Source: Pseudomonas sp. RSB 5.4
GTDB lineage: Bacteria > Pseudomonadota > Gammaproteobacteria > Pseudomonadales > Pseudomonadaceae
Reading direction: 5' to 3'
NCBI RefSeq assembly: GCF_037126175.1
Contig: NZ_CP146986.1
Coordinates: 6,138,501-6,202,500, forward strand
DNA: 64,000 nt
This document shows positions 34,339 to 43,806 of the stretch, in pieces. Made by a program: the position numbers and the translations under genes. The stretch's first letter is position 1, and every line of letters begins with the position of its first letter. The notes beneath the pieces are model-generated. The model was not told the DNA's origin and made no database searches. It was given only the letters and a program-made list of their open reading frames with translations.

Positions 34339-37300
34339 ATGACCGACGAATCGCCCTCCATCGACAAACTGCTGAAAAACCTCGATCACGCCATGCTCGC
34401 CGACCGTCACCGGCTGCGGCGGCAGTTGCTCGAGCTGCGCAAGAAACCCGACGAGGCCAAGCTGGCCCAGTGGGTGGCGCGCATGCAGGCGTCCTGCGAT
34501 CAGGTGCTGGCGCGCCGTGCCAGCCTGCCGGTGATTCGTTACGACGACAGCCTGCCGATTGCCGCCAAGCGCGATGAGATCAAGGCTGCGCTAGAGAAGC
34601 ATCAGGTCCTGATCATCGCTGGCGAAACCGGTTCGGGCAAAACCACCCAGTTGCCGAAAATCTGCCTGGAAATCGGTCGCGGTCAGCACGGTTTGATCGG
34701 TCACACCCAGCCGCGCCGAATTGCGGCGCGCAGCGTTGCCAGCCGGGTTGCCGAAGAACTCGGCACGCCGCTCGGCTCGCTGGTCGGCTATCAGGTGCGA
34801 TTTGAGGATCAGAGCGATGCCAACACCCTGATCAAACTGATGACCGACGGCATCCTGCTGGCGGAAACCCAGAACGACCGCTACCTCGAACGCTACGACA
34901 CGATCATCGTCGACGAAGCCCATGAACGCAGCCTGAACATCGACTTCCTGCTCGGTTACCTGAAAACCCTGCTGCCGCGTCGCCCGGATCTGAAGGTCAT
35001 CATCACCTCGGCAACCATCGATCTGGAGCGCTTCTCCAGGCATTTCGATGATGCGCCGATTGTCGAGGTGTCCGGGCGGACTTTCCCGGTGGACACCTGG
35101 TATCGCCCGCTGACCCTGGAGCAGGACGAAGAGGGCAACCGCGTCGAGGACGACCTGACCGTGGATCAGGCGATCCTCGCTACCCTCGACGAAATCGCCG
35201 CCTATGAGCGCAGCGAACGCCGCAGCCCCGGCGATGTGCTGGTGTTCCTGCCCGGCGAGCGCGAGATTCGCGACGCCGCCGACATGCTGCGCAAAGCCCA
35301 GCTAAAACACACGGAAATCCTGCCGCTGTACGCGCGCCTGTCGCCGGCGGAGCAGCAGCGGATTTTCCAGTCGCATCCGGGGCGGCGCGTGGTGCTGGCG
35401 ACCAACGTTGCCGAGACTTCGTTGACCGTGCCGGGCATCCGTTACGTGATCGACAGCGGCACCGCGCGCATCAGTCGCTACAGCTATCGTGCCAAGGTCC
35501 AGCGGCTGCCGATCGAAGCGATTTCCCAGGCCAGCGCCAATCAGCGTAAAGGTCGCTGTGGCCGGGTCGAGCCGGGGATCTGCGTGCGGCTGTACAGCGA
35601 GGAAGATTTCCTCGGTCGCCCGGAATTCACCGATCCGGAAATTTTGCGTACCAACCTTGCCGCCGTGATCTTGCAGATGCTGCACCTGCGCCTCGGTGAG
35701 ATCACCGCGTTCCCGTTCATCGAGCCGCCGGATGGCAAGGCGATCAGCGACGGTTTCAATCTGCTGCAAGAGCTTTCGGCGGTGGATCGCAACAGTCAAC
35801 TGACCCCGCTCGGTCGCCAGTTGGCGCGCCTGCCGGTGGACCCGCGTATGGGCCGCATGCTGCTCGAAGCGGCCAAGCTCGGCAGCCTGCAGGAAGTGCT
35901 GATCGTCGCCAGTGCGATGTCGATTCAGGACCCGCGCGAGCGTCCGCCGGAGCGTCAGCAAGCCGCGGATCAGGCCCACGCACAATGGAAAGATCCCGAT
36001 TCGGACTTCGCCGGACTGGTCAATCTGTGGCGCGGTTTTGAAGAGCAACGCCAGGCGCTGACCGCCAGCCCGCTGCGCAACTGGTGCCGGAAGAATTTCC
36101 TCAATTACCTGCGCCTGCGCGAGTGGCGTGATTCCCATCGCCAGTTGAGCCTGATCTGCCGCGACATGCAGTTGAGCCTCAACAAGGAACCGGCGGATTA
36201 CCCGAAACTGCACAAAGCGGTGCTGGTCGGTCTGCTCAGCCAGATCGGCCAGAAAACCGAGGACGGTGATTACCTCGGCGCCCGTCAGCGGCGCTTCTGG
36301 ATTCACCCGTCGTCGGGCATCGGCAAGAAGCGTCCGCAATGGCTGATGACCGCCGAACTGGTGGAAACCACCAAGCTCTACGCGCGCATGGTCGCCAAGA
36401 TCGACGCCGACTGGATCGAGCCGCTGGCCGGGCACCTGATCAAGAAAAACCATTTCGAACCGCACTGGGAGAAGAAGCGCGGCCAGGTCGTGGCCTACGA
36501 GCAGATCACTCTGTTCGGGCTGATCGTGGTCGGTCGCCGTCCGGTGCATTACGGCCCGGTGGATCCGCTGGTCTCGCGTGAGCTGTTTATCCGTGAAGGC
36601 CTGGTGCGTGGCGAGATTCAGTCGAAAGCCAAGTGCCTGACGGCCAACAAGCAGTTGCTCGAACAGCTCGACGAACTGGAAGCCAAGGCCCGGCGTCGCG
36701 ACATCCTCGCTGACGAAGAAACCCTGTACGCGTTCTACGATGCGCGTTTGCCGGCGGAGATTCACCAGACTGCGACCTTCGACAGCTGGTATCGGGTCAA
36801 CAGCCAGAAAGACCCGCAACTGCTGATCATGCGCGAAGAGGACGTGCTGGCCCGCGAGGCCAGTGAAGTCACCGCGCGCGACTACCCGGACACGCTGCAC
36901 ATTGGCGATCTGGAACTGGCGCTCAGCTACCACTTCGAACCCAATCACCCGCGCGACGGCGTGACCCTGCGCGTGCCGGCGCCGCTGTTGCCAATGCTGC
37001 CGCCGGAACGCCTGGAATGGCTGGTGCCGGGGCTGATCGAAGCCAAGTGCATTGCCCTGGTACGCAACCTGCCAAAGGCCCTGCGCAAGAACTTCGTGCC
37101 GGTGCCGGACTTCATCAAGGCGGCATTGCAGCGCATGACCTTCGCCGAAGGTTCATTGCCGCAAGCGCTGGGTCGCGAGCTGTTGCGCATGACCGGCGCG
37201 CGGGTCAGCGATGAAGCGTGGGCGGAAGCCGCGCAGCAGGTCGAAAGCCATCTGCGGATGAACCTGGAAATCGTCGACGGCCAGGGCAAGTTCCTTGGCG

Positions 37301-38250
37301 AGGGCCGCGATCTGGCCGAGCTGACCGCACGGTTTGCCGAAGCCAGCCAGGCGGCTTTGGCAGTGCCGCAGAGTGCGAAAAGTCAGCAACCGGTGGAGGC
37401 CAAGGTCTTCGCCCCGGTGGCGGAAAAGACCCAGCAGAAGATTGCCGGTCTGTCGATGACGGTCTATCCGGCGCTGGTGGAGGAGGGCGGCACGGTCAAG
37501 GAAGGGCGGTTCTCGACGCCGGCCGAAGCCGAGTTCCAGCATCGTCGCGCCTTGCAGCGGCTGCTGCTGCAGCAACTGGCGGAACCGGCAAAATTCCTGC
37601 GCAGCAAACTGCCGGGCATCACCGAGTTGGGCCTGCTCTATCGCGAGTTGGGCCGAGTGGATGCGCTGGTCGAAGACATTTTGCTGGCCAGCCTCGACAG
37701 CTGCATTCTGGAAGGCGAAGACCCGTTGCCCCGTGACGGCGCCGGGCTGGCGGCATTGGCCGAACGCAAGCGCGGCAGCTGGACCGAACACGCCGAGCGC
37801 GTGGCGCGGCTGACGCTGGAGATCCTCAAGCTGTGGCACGGCCTGCAAAAGCGCTTCAAGGGCAAGATCGATCTGGCTCAGGCCGTGGCATTGAATGACA
37901 TCAAGCAGCAAATCAGCCATCTGGTGTATCCGGGTTTCGTCCGGGAGACGCCGATGCAATGGCTCAAGGAGTTGCCGCGCTACCTGAAGGCGGTCGAGCA
38001 GCGTTTCGAGAAACTCGGTGCGCAGGTGCAGAAGGATCGAGTCTGGAGCGGCGAACTGGCCGGCCTCTGGACGCAATACCAGACCCGCGCCGCCAAGCAT
38101 GCGCAGGAAGGCAAACGCGATCCACAGCTGGAGCTGTACCGCTGGTGGCTGGAGGAATACCGGGTGTCGCTGTTCGCCCAGCAGTTGGGGACGAAAGCGC
38201 CGATCTCGGACAAACGGCTGAGCAAGCAGTGGAGTCAGGTCGAGGCCTGA
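34339..38250 (+). CDS. hrpA: ATP-dependent RNA helicase HrpA (DEAH box)
   Basis: 1303 aa, the full length of HrpA. Walker A GETGSGKTTQLPK (about 95-107), DEAH in IIVDEAHERSLNIDFL, SAT motif IITSATIDLERF and motif VI QRKGRCGR are in order, followed by the HA2/winged-helix, OB-fold and the long HrpA-specific C-terminal domain (DUF3418). A 3'-5' RNA helicase implicated in rescue of stalled ribosomes. ATG at 34339. No co-directional close neighbour. Confidence 0.94.
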   Translation: MTDESPSIDKLLKNLDHAMLADRHRLRRQLLELRKKPDEAKLAQWVARMQASCDQVLARRASLPVIRYDDSLPIAAKRDEIKAALEKHQVLIIAGETGSGKTTQLPKICLEIGRGQHGLIGHTQPRRIAARSVASRVAEELGTPLGSLVGYQVRFEDQSDANTLIKLMTDGILLAETQNDRYLERYDTIIVDEAHERSLNIDFLLGYLKTLLPRRPDLKVIITSATIDLERFSRHFDDAPIVEVSGRTFPVDTWYRPLTLEQDEEGNRVEDDLTVDQAILATLDEIAAYERSERRSPGDVLVFLPGEREIRDAADMLRKAQLKHTEILPLYARLSPAEQQRIFQSHPGRRVVLATNVAETSLTVPGIRYVIDSGTARISRYSYRAKVQRLPIEAISQASANQRKGRCGRVEPGICVRLYSEEDFLGRPEFTDPEILRTNLAAVILQMLHLRLGEITAFPFIEPPDGKAISDGFNLLQELSAVDRNSQLTPLGRQLARLPVDPRMGRMLLEAAKLGSLQEVLIVASAMSIQDPRERPPERQQAADQAHAQWKDPDSDFAGLVNLWRGFEEQRQALTASPLRNWCRKNFLNYLRLREWRDSHRQLSLICRDMQLSLNKEPADYPKLHKAVLVGLLSQIGQKTEDGDYLGARQRRFWIHPSSGIGKKRPQWLMTAELVETTKLYARMVAKIDADWIEPLAGHLIKKNHFEPHWEKKRGQVVAYEQITLFGLIVVGRRPVHYGPVDPLVSRELFIREGLVRGEIQSKAKCLTANKQLLEQLDELEAKARRRDILADEETLYAFYDARLPAEIHQTATFDSWYRVNSQKDPQLLIMREEDVLAREASEVTARDYPDTLHIGDLELALSYHFEPNHPRDGVTLRVPAPLLPMLPPERLEWLVPGLIEAKCIALVRNLPKALRKNFVPVPDFIKAALQRMTFAEGSLPQALGRELLRMTGARVSDEAWAEAAQQVESHLRMNLEIVDGQGKFLGEGRDLAELTARFAEASQAALAVPQSAKSQQPVEAKVFAPVAEKTQQKIAGLSMTVYPALVEEGGTVKEGRFSTPAEAEFQHRRALQRLLLQQLAEPAKFLRSKLPGITELGLLYRELGRVDALVEDILLASLDSCILEGEDPLPRDGAGLAALAERKRGSWTEHAERVARLTLEILKLWHGLQKRFKGKIDLAQAVALNDIKQQISHLVYPGFVRETPMQWLKELPRYLKAVEQRFEKLGAQVQKDRVWSGELAGLWTQYQTRAAKHAQEGKRDPQLELYRWWLEEYRVSLFAQQLGTKAPISDKRLSKQWSQVEA

Positions 38251-38274
38251 TCCACAGGCAAGCACAATCCCTCT

Positions 38275-38423
38275 TGTGGGAGCGGGCTTTTGTGGAGAGG
38301 GGATTTATCCCCGATGGGCGGCGAAGCCGCCCCAATAGTGACCCTCTCAGTTCATCAGTTTTGATGAGGGTGCTGGTTTGGCGACTGCTTCGCAGCCGAT
38401 CGGGGATAAATCCCCTCGCCACA
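38275..38423. repeat. Composite REP: broken unit fused to GGGGATTTATCCCC palindrome
   Basis: A half unit TGTGGGAGCGGGCTT (38275) stops abruptly and runs into a complete palindrome GTGGAGAGGGGATTTATCCC (38291) to its inverse (38423). No matching second half of the first type is found on the far side. The rest of the gap to 38655 holds no gene; it contains AAACC-TTG-GGTTT (38473-38485) and two direct TTCGCGAC copies 21 bp apart (38495, 38516). Confidence 0.88.
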
Positions 38424-38654
38424 CAGACAAGACCCCACCTTGGAAGAAGCGTTGTGCTTGAGAAAGGCGCCAAAACCTTGGGTTTATGGCAAACTTCGCG
38501 ACCATAAATGCCGTTTTCGCGACCCAGAGCCTTTGGCGAGTTCGCGGATCGGACTAAAAGATGCCAGGTCAGCGTCCCCGGACGGGAATAGACCCTTTGT
38601 GTGTTGGTACGTCGGTGCCAGCGCTTTCTGCCTGAACAGATTAGAGAAACGACC

Positions 38655-39776
38655 ATGCATAACGTCGTCATCAGCGGCACCGGCCTGTACACCCCGGCCA
38701 ACAGCATCTCCAACGAAGAGCTGGTGCAGTCTTTCAATACCTACGTCGCGCAGTTCAACGCCGACAACGCCGACGCCATCGCCAGCGGTGAAGTCCAGGC
38801 GCTGACCGAATCCAGCGCCGCGTTCATCGAAAAGGCGTCGGGCATCAAGAGCCGCTTTGTCATGGACAAGGACGGCATTCTCGATCCTGCGCGCATGGCC
38901 CCACGTCTGCCGGAGCGCTCCAACGACGAATGGTCGGTGCTGTGCCAGATGGCCATCGGCGCCGCTGAACAGGCGCTGCAACGTGCCGGCAAGACCGCCG
39001 CCGACATCGACGGCGTGATCGTTGCCTGCTCCAATCTGCAACGCGCCTACCCGGCCATCGCCATCGAAGTCCAGGAAGCACTGGGCATTCAGGGTTTCGG
39101 TTTCGACATGAACGTCGCCTGCTCCTCGGCGACCTTCGGCATTCAGGCCGCGGCCAACAGCGTGCAACTGGGCCAGGCCCGGGCGATCCTGATGGTCAAC
39201 CCGGAAGTCTGCACCGGGCACCTGAACTTCCGCGACCGCGACAGCCACTTCATCTTCGGTGACGCGGCGACGGCGGTGATCATCGAGCGCGCTGACCTGG
39301 CGACTTCCAAGCACCAGTTCGATGTGGTCAGCACCAAACTGCTGACCAAGTTCTCCAACAACATCCGCAACAACTTCGGCTTCCTCAACCGCGCCGCGGA
39401 AGAGGGCATCGGTGCCCGCGACAAGCTGTTCGTGCAGGAAGGCCGCAAGGTGTTCAAGGACGTCTGCCCGATGGTCGCCGAGCTGATCGGTGAGCATCTG
39501 GAGGAAAACAAACTCAACGTCGGCGACGTCAAGCGCTTCTGGCTGCACCAGGCCAACCTGAGCATGAACCACCTGATCGTGCGCAAGCTGCTGGGCCGCG
39601 AAGCCACCGAAGAAGAAGCGCCGGTGATTCTCGACACCTACGCCAACACCAGCTCTGCCGGGTCGGTGATTGCCTTCCACAAATATCAGGACGATCTGGC
39701 CAGCGGTTCGCTGGCGGTATTGAGCTCGTTCGGCGCCGGTTACTCGATCGGTAGCGTGATTCTGCGCAAGCGCTGA
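38655..39776 (+). CDS. Beta-ketoacyl-ACP synthase III-like enzyme (PA3286-type)
   Basis: 373 aa thiolase-fold condensing enzyme. Catalytic Cys lies in DMNVACSSATFGIQ, His in WLHQANLSMNHL and Asn in DTYANTSSAGS. It is longer than housekeeping FabH (about 320 aa) because of an N-terminal insertion (about 20-75). I recognise it as resembling P. aeruginosa PA3286, reported to shunt medium-chain acyl-CoA from beta-oxidation into fatty acid synthesis. ATG at 38655 (MHNVVISGTGLYTPANS). No fab neighbours. Confidence 0.88.
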   Translation: MHNVVISGTGLYTPANSISNEELVQSFNTYVAQFNADNADAIASGEVQALTESSAAFIEKASGIKSRFVMDKDGILDPARMAPRLPERSNDEWSVLCQMAIGAAEQALQRAGKTAADIDGVIVACSNLQRAYPAIAIEVQEALGIQGFGFDMNVACSSATFGIQAAANSVQLGQARAILMVNPEVCTGHLNFRDRDSHFIFGDAATAVIIERADLATSKHQFDVVSTKLLTKFSNNIRNNFGFLNRAAEEGIGARDKLFVQEGRKVFKDVCPMVAELIGEHLEENKLNVGDVKRFWLHQANLSMNHLIVRKLLGREATEEEAPVILDTYANTSSAGSVIAFHKYQDDLASGSLAVLSSFGAGYSIGSVILRKR

Positions 39777-39789
39777 GTCACTAGCCCTC

Positions 39790-39920
39790 GTGGCGAGGGA
39801 GCTTGCTCCCGCTGAAGTGCGTAGCGCTGCCAAAACCGGCGATTGCGGTCTTGCTGAAGAACCGCAATCGCCGGTTTTGCGACTGCTGCGCAGCCGAGCG
39901 CGAGCAAGCTCGCTCGCCAC
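39790..39920. repeat. Chimeric REP with unlike outer arms and long inner stem
   Basis: Left arm GTGGCGAGGGAGCTTGCTCC does not match the inverse of the right arm, GCGCGAGCAAGCTCGCTCGC, at several positions. Inside is a near-perfect 18-20 bp stem, CAAAACCGGCGATTGCGGT (39831-39849) against its inverse (39861-39879). Lies between the KAS III-like gene and the ECF sigma gene. Confidence 0.88.
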
Positions 39921-39967
39921 AGGGTCGAGTGCGTTAACGTTAATCGGTATTTGCAAACGAGGCGTGC

Positions 39968-40582
39968 ATGGCCGCAACCGACGACACCCAACTGCTCGAA
40001 CGTCTGCTCGCGGGTGAGCAAAAGGCGTTCAAGGAACTGGTCAGCACCTACCAGAGCGCCATGCGCGCCGTGGCTTACGCGATTGTCGGCCAGCGCCATG
40101 TCGAAGAAGTGGTGCAGGACGCCTGGCTTTCGGTGGTGCGCTATATCGGCAGCTTCGAGGGTCGTTCCAGTCTCAAGACCTGGCTGCTGACCATCACCGC
40201 CAATTCCGCCAAAAGCCGTTACAAACAAAACCGCCGCGAAGTGTTGATGGACGATCTTCCGTCACCCCACGGCACCATCGACGACGATCGTTTTTCTCCC
40301 GGTGACGGCCATTGGCTGGTGGCGCCATTCGCCTGGCATCAGGACACCCCGGAAGCCTTGCTCACCGAAAGCGAACTGCGTGATTGCCTGGAGCACACCT
40401 TGCTCAGCCTGTCGGAACTGCAAAGTAGCGTGTTGCTGCTGCGCGAGCGTCAGGGTCTGGAACTGGAAGAGATCTGTAATCTTCTGGAGATCTCGCTCTC
40501 CAATGTCCGTGTGCTGCTGCATCGTGCGCGGCTGAAAGTCTTCGCCACGGTGGAGCATTTTGAGGAGACCGGCGAATGCTGA
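39968..40582 (+). CDS. ECF-family RNA polymerase sigma factor
   Basis: 204 aa. Region 2 (about 10-75: FKELVSTYQSAMRAVAYAIV, HVEEVVQDAWLSVVRYIGSF) with the -10 recognition segment SSLKTWLLTITANSAKSRYK, a longer than usual linker (about 90-125), and region 4 (about 135-195: LSELQSSVLLLRERQGLELE, NLLEISLSNVRVLLHRARL). ATG at 39968. It overlaps the following zinc-finger gene by 7 bp, the usual sigma/anti-sigma pairing. The signal and regulon are unknown. Confidence 0.9.
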   Translation: MAATDDTQLLERLLAGEQKAFKELVSTYQSAMRAVAYAIVGQRHVEEVVQDAWLSVVRYIGSFEGRSSLKTWLLTITANSAKSRYKQNRREVLMDDLPSPHGTIDDDRFSPGDGHWLVAPFAWHQDTPEALLTESELRDCLEHTLLSLSELQSSVLLLRERQGLELEEICNLLEISLSNVRVLLHRARLKVFATVEHFEETGEC

Positions 40583-40815
40583 CCTGCAAGGAACAAGTAG
40601 CGCGCTCCAGCGATTATCTCGATGGCCAATTGAGCTTTCGCGAGAAACTGCTGGTGCGCCATCACCTGATGTTCTGCCCGAACTGTCGGCGGTTCATTCG
40701 TCAGATGCGTTTGATGCAGGCGACCCTGAAGGCGCTGCCGGAGAAACCGCAAGAGGGTGTGGATGCGTTGGCCGAACGTCTGGCCGAGCAACGCCGAAAA
40801 GATAGTCTTCTGTAG
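40576..40815 (+). CDS. Zinc-finger putative anti-sigma factor
   Basis: 79 aa with the zf-HC2 pattern: H30-x3-C34-x2-C37 in RHHLMFCPNC, plus a Cys at position 4. No membrane segment follows, so it resembles soluble ZAS-type anti-sigma proteins that hold an ECF factor and often release it on redox or metal stress. The 7-bp overlap with the ECF gene supports this role. The C-terminal 40 residues are helical and charged. Confidence 0.8.
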   Translation: MLTCKEQVARSSDYLDGQLSFREKLLVRHHLMFCPNCRRFIRQMRLMQATLKALPEKPQEGVDALAERLAEQRRKDSLL

Positions 40816-40828
40816 GCGCTGAACCCTT

Positions 40829-40930
40829 GTGGCGAGGGAGCTTGCTCCCGCTGGGTCGCGAAGCGGCCCCCGCTTTACTTAGAAGCAGAGGACTGCTTTG
40901 CAATCCAGCGGGAGCAAGCTCCCTCGCCAC
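40829..40930. repeat. REP palindrome, GTGGCGAGGGAGCTTGCTCC type
   Basis: Arms GTGGCGAGGGAGCTTGCTCC and inverse, about 102 nt, with inner GGTCGCGAAGCGGCC. Lies between the convergent anti-sigma-like and porin genes. Confidence 0.92.
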
Positions 40931-41017
40931 AGGTAAGATAAAAATAGCCCGGCGCGGGACGAAACGAACGGATGATGGGGATCGTCCCGCCCGCGTCAGG
41001 CTAGAGGGTGACGCGTT

Positions 41018-42349
41018 TTAGAACTTGGCTTCGGCATCCAGTTGCAGCGTATTGATGTCGGAGTCGGTCTTCTTCAGGCTGGCGTTGGTGTAGTCCGAGT
41101 TGGCCATGAAGTAGGTGGCGCCCAGGGTGAAGTTCTTGTCCAGCTCGTAGCTGACTTTCAACTTGCTGCCGCGCGAACCGGTGTAGCCGTTGGCGAAGTC
41201 GGAGTCGGTGAAGGCACCGACCACCGCGTTACGCTGTACGTCGCGGTAGTTGTAGTCGATCCCGAAGCCATAAACCTTGGTCTTGACGCCGGCCAGCCAG
41301 CCAGTGTCCTGGTCGTTGCTGGCGTCTTTGTTGTTGACGTACTGACCGTAGATCGACAGCGGTACCGGCAGGTTGGCGATGTCCAGTTGACCAAAACCTT
41401 CGTACAGTTTGAAGGTTTCGTTCGGGCTGTTGCCGTTGACGGCCAAGGCACATGGCGCAGTGACGGTGCCGGTGGTCGGGCAGGCGCTGTCCTTGTCATT
41501 GTCGTAGGAATAGAGGCTGCCGCCCAGGGTCAGTTTCAGGCTGTCGGTGAGTGCGAAGCGACCACCCAACTGGCCTGCGTACAGACGCAGGTCGTGCTTG
41601 AACTGCACGCCTTCGCCGTCGACGTTGTCCTTGAGGGTGTAGTGGCCGGCGCTGCCGAACAGCTCGGTGCTGCCGTTCAGCGGGTACTTGTAGGTGACGG
41701 CCAGACCTTCCGGGTTGATGTCGCTGTCCCAGATGATGTCGCCCATGCTGACCCACGGCTGGTTCATTTTACCGGCGATCAGGTGCAGGTTCTTGATTGC
41801 GTCAGGGTGGTAGTCGACGTAACCCTGGTCGAGCCAGATCTGCTTCTTGTCGAAGTAGTTGTTCAGGTCCTGGTTGGTGGAGCGGGCGTCGTCGCTGCTG
41901 CCGGTAGCAATACGGATACCGGTGTCCACCTGTGGGTTGATTTCGGTGTAGGCACCCAGACGGGCACGAATGCGCTGACGGTCCTGGTCCTTGCTGTTCG
42001 GCACGCCGTCGTTCTTGACGGTCTCCTGACGGAAACGCACGTCACCCTTGAACTGGGTCTTGGCGGCCCAGGCAAGTTTCTGGTCGAAGGAGCTCAGCTC
42101 GTTGGTTTTCTTCGCGGTCGCCGCGATTTGCTCGTTGGTCTCTTGCTGCGCCTGCTGCGCGATTTGCTGAGCCTTCTGATCCTGGGCCAGTTCGGTTTGC
42201 AGTTCGATGTACTGCGCCTGGGTGATGGAACCGTTAGCCTTGAGCATGTCGAGCAGTTTGGCGTCGACTGCGGCACTGGCCGGAACACTCATGGCCAGCA
42301 ACAGGCCACCGCACAAGGCCGCCGCAGTTTTTGTGGAAGCAAGACGCAT
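41018..42349 (-). CDS. Putative outer-membrane porin
   Basis: 443 aa. Signal peptide (MRLASTKTAAALCGGLLLAM, cleaved near ASAAVDA), then a Gln-rich helical stretch (about 45-75, LAQDQKAQQIAQQAQQETNE) likely forming a coiled-coil stalk, then a beta-barrel with alternating strands and the C-terminal phenylalanine (LQLDAEAKF) that outer-membrane proteins use for BAM recognition. Two cysteines in a loop (DSACPTTGTVTAPCALAV) could form a disulfide. ATG at 42349 follows GGAGA. The permeant solute is unknown. Confidence 0.85.
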   Translation of the reverse strand: MRLASTKTAAALCGGLLLAMSVPASAAVDAKLLDMLKANGSITQAQYIELQTELAQDQKAQQIAQQAQQETNEQIAATAKKTNELSSFDQKLAWAAKTQFKGDVRFRQETVKNDGVPNSKDQDRQRIRARLGAYTEINPQVDTGIRIATGSSDDARSTNQDLNNYFDKKQIWLDQGYVDYHPDAIKNLHLIAGKMNQPWVSMGDIIWDSDINPEGLAVTYKYPLNGSTELFGSAGHYTLKDNVDGEGVQFKHDLRLYAGQLGGRFALTDSLKLTLGGSLYSYDNDKDSACPTTGTVTAPCALAVNGNSPNETFKLYEGFGQLDIANLPVPLSIYGQYVNNKDASNDQDTGWLAGVKTKVYGFGIDYNYRDVQRNAVVGAFTDSDFANGYTGSRGSKLKVSYELDKNFTLGATYFMANSDYTNASLKKTDSDINTLQLDAEAKF

Positions 42350-42628
42350 AGCAATCTCCGAAGATGAGAGGGGATGGCTGAACCATCCTGGGCACACCGA
42401 CGCGCACGTCGGAAAACAGTGTCCGGGTAGAACCCGGCGCTCTAAAAACAGGAGCGAGTATCGCGATGGTTTATGACAGAGCAGTGGCTAAGTGATGTCA
42501 TGTCGATGACGATACAAAGATGTCCTGAACTATTGATCTAGAGCGCTGTCGTCCGAATGCTCGTGTGCAAAGGGCAGCGATAAGCGATACTCGCGCGGCT
42601 TTGATGCCCGGAAGTGGAGAGTCAGTTG

Positions 42629-43753
42629 ATGCCGTTGCAACGCCTGCAAAGCCTGTCAGAAATCGCCCCGGCGACCTGGGATGCACTGGTGCCCGAGACC
42701 CAGCCGTTTCTGCGCCATGCCTTTCTCTCGGCGCTTGAAGACAGCGGCAGCGTTGGCCCGCACACGGGTTGGCAAGCCGAGCATCTGCTGCACGTTGAAG
42801 GCGGTCGGTTGATCGCCGCGTTACCCAGTTACCGCAAGTGGCATTCCTACGGCGAGTACGTGTTCGATCACGGTTGGGCCGATGCCTGCGCCCGGGCGGG
42901 CATCGATTACTACCCCAAGCTGCTGACGGCGGTGCCGTTCAGTCCGGTCAGCGGCCCGAGACTGTTGGCGGCGAATGTCGAGGATGGATTCGAACTGCTC
43001 AAGAGCCTGCCGGGCTATCTGGAAATCGAAGATCTTTCCAGCGCGCACATCAATTTCACCGACCCCTTCACCGACGCCGCCATGGCCGAGCAGCCGGGCT
43101 GGCTGCAGCGCATCGGCTGTCAGTATCACTGGCAGAATCGCGGTTACCGCGACTTCCAGGACTTTCTCGACGTGCTCAGTTCGCGCAAGCGCAAGCAGAT
43201 GCGCAAGGAACGCGAACAGGTGGCGGGGCGGGGCTTCGAGTTCGAATGGTTGACGGGGTGCGAGCTGGACGAGCCACAATGGGATTTTGTCTACGCCTGC
43301 TATGCCAACACTTACGCCGTGCGCCGCCAGGCACCCTATCTGACGCGCGAGTTCTTCAGCCTGCTGGCCGCGCGGATGCCGGAGGCGATTCGGGTGGTTT
43401 TCGCCAGACAGGGTTCACGGCCGGTAGCGATGGCCTTCAGTCTGGTCGGGGGCGACAGCTTCTATGGGCGCTACTGGGGGTGTCTGGCCGAGTTTGACCG
43501 GCTGCATTTCGAGACGTGTTTCTATCAGGGCATGGATTATGCGATTGCCCACGGATACCAGCGTTTTGATGCCGGTGCTCAGGGCGAGCACAAGCTGATT
43601 CGCGGCTTTGAACCGGTGATCACTCATTCGTGGCACTACCTGCGCCATCCCGGATTGAAAGCCGCAGTTAAAGACTTCCTGCAGCAAGAGCGCGCCGGAG
43701 TATTGGCCTACGCCGAGGAAGCCAGAACAGCCTTGCCGTACCGCCAAACCTGA
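42629..43753 (+). CDS. FemAB/GNAT-type acyltransferase-like protein (DUF482)
   Basis: 374 aa cytosolic protein of the DUF482 (peptidoglycan-biosynthesis-like, FemAB-related) family, built from two GNAT-like lobes. Recognisable segments are FLRHAFLSALEDSGSVGP, the basic SSRKRKQMRKEREQVAGRG and the C-terminal RFDAGAQGEHKLIRGFEPV block. Function is not established for the family. ATG at 42629 follows GGAGAG; an in-frame GTG at 42614 is less well placed. It is divergent from the porin with about 280 bp between, where I see only a small GTCAT-GTCG-ATGAC dyad. Confidence 0.8.
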   Translation: MPLQRLQSLSEIAPATWDALVPETQPFLRHAFLSALEDSGSVGPHTGWQAEHLLHVEGGRLIAALPSYRKWHSYGEYVFDHGWADACARAGIDYYPKLLTAVPFSPVSGPRLLAANVEDGFELLKSLPGYLEIEDLSSAHINFTDPFTDAAMAEQPGWLQRIGCQYHWQNRGYRDFQDFLDVLSSRKRKQMRKEREQVAGRGFEFEWLTGCELDEPQWDFVYACYANTYAVRRQAPYLTREFFSLLAARMPEAIRVVFARQGSRPVAMAFSLVGGDSFYGRYWGCLAEFDRLHFETCFYQGMDYAIAHGYQRFDAGAQGEHKLIRGFEPVITHSWHYLRHPGLKAAVKDFLQQERAGVLAYAEEARTALPYRQT

Positions 43754-43806
43754 GTTCGCCTTTAATCGGCGCCGACATTCATTCCCGAGCGTGGCTGATT
43801 TCCTGA

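Noticed and set aside
35302..36948. 548-codon minus-strand frame inside hrpA
   Set aside because: Antisense shadow; hrpA motifs on the plus strand are complete.
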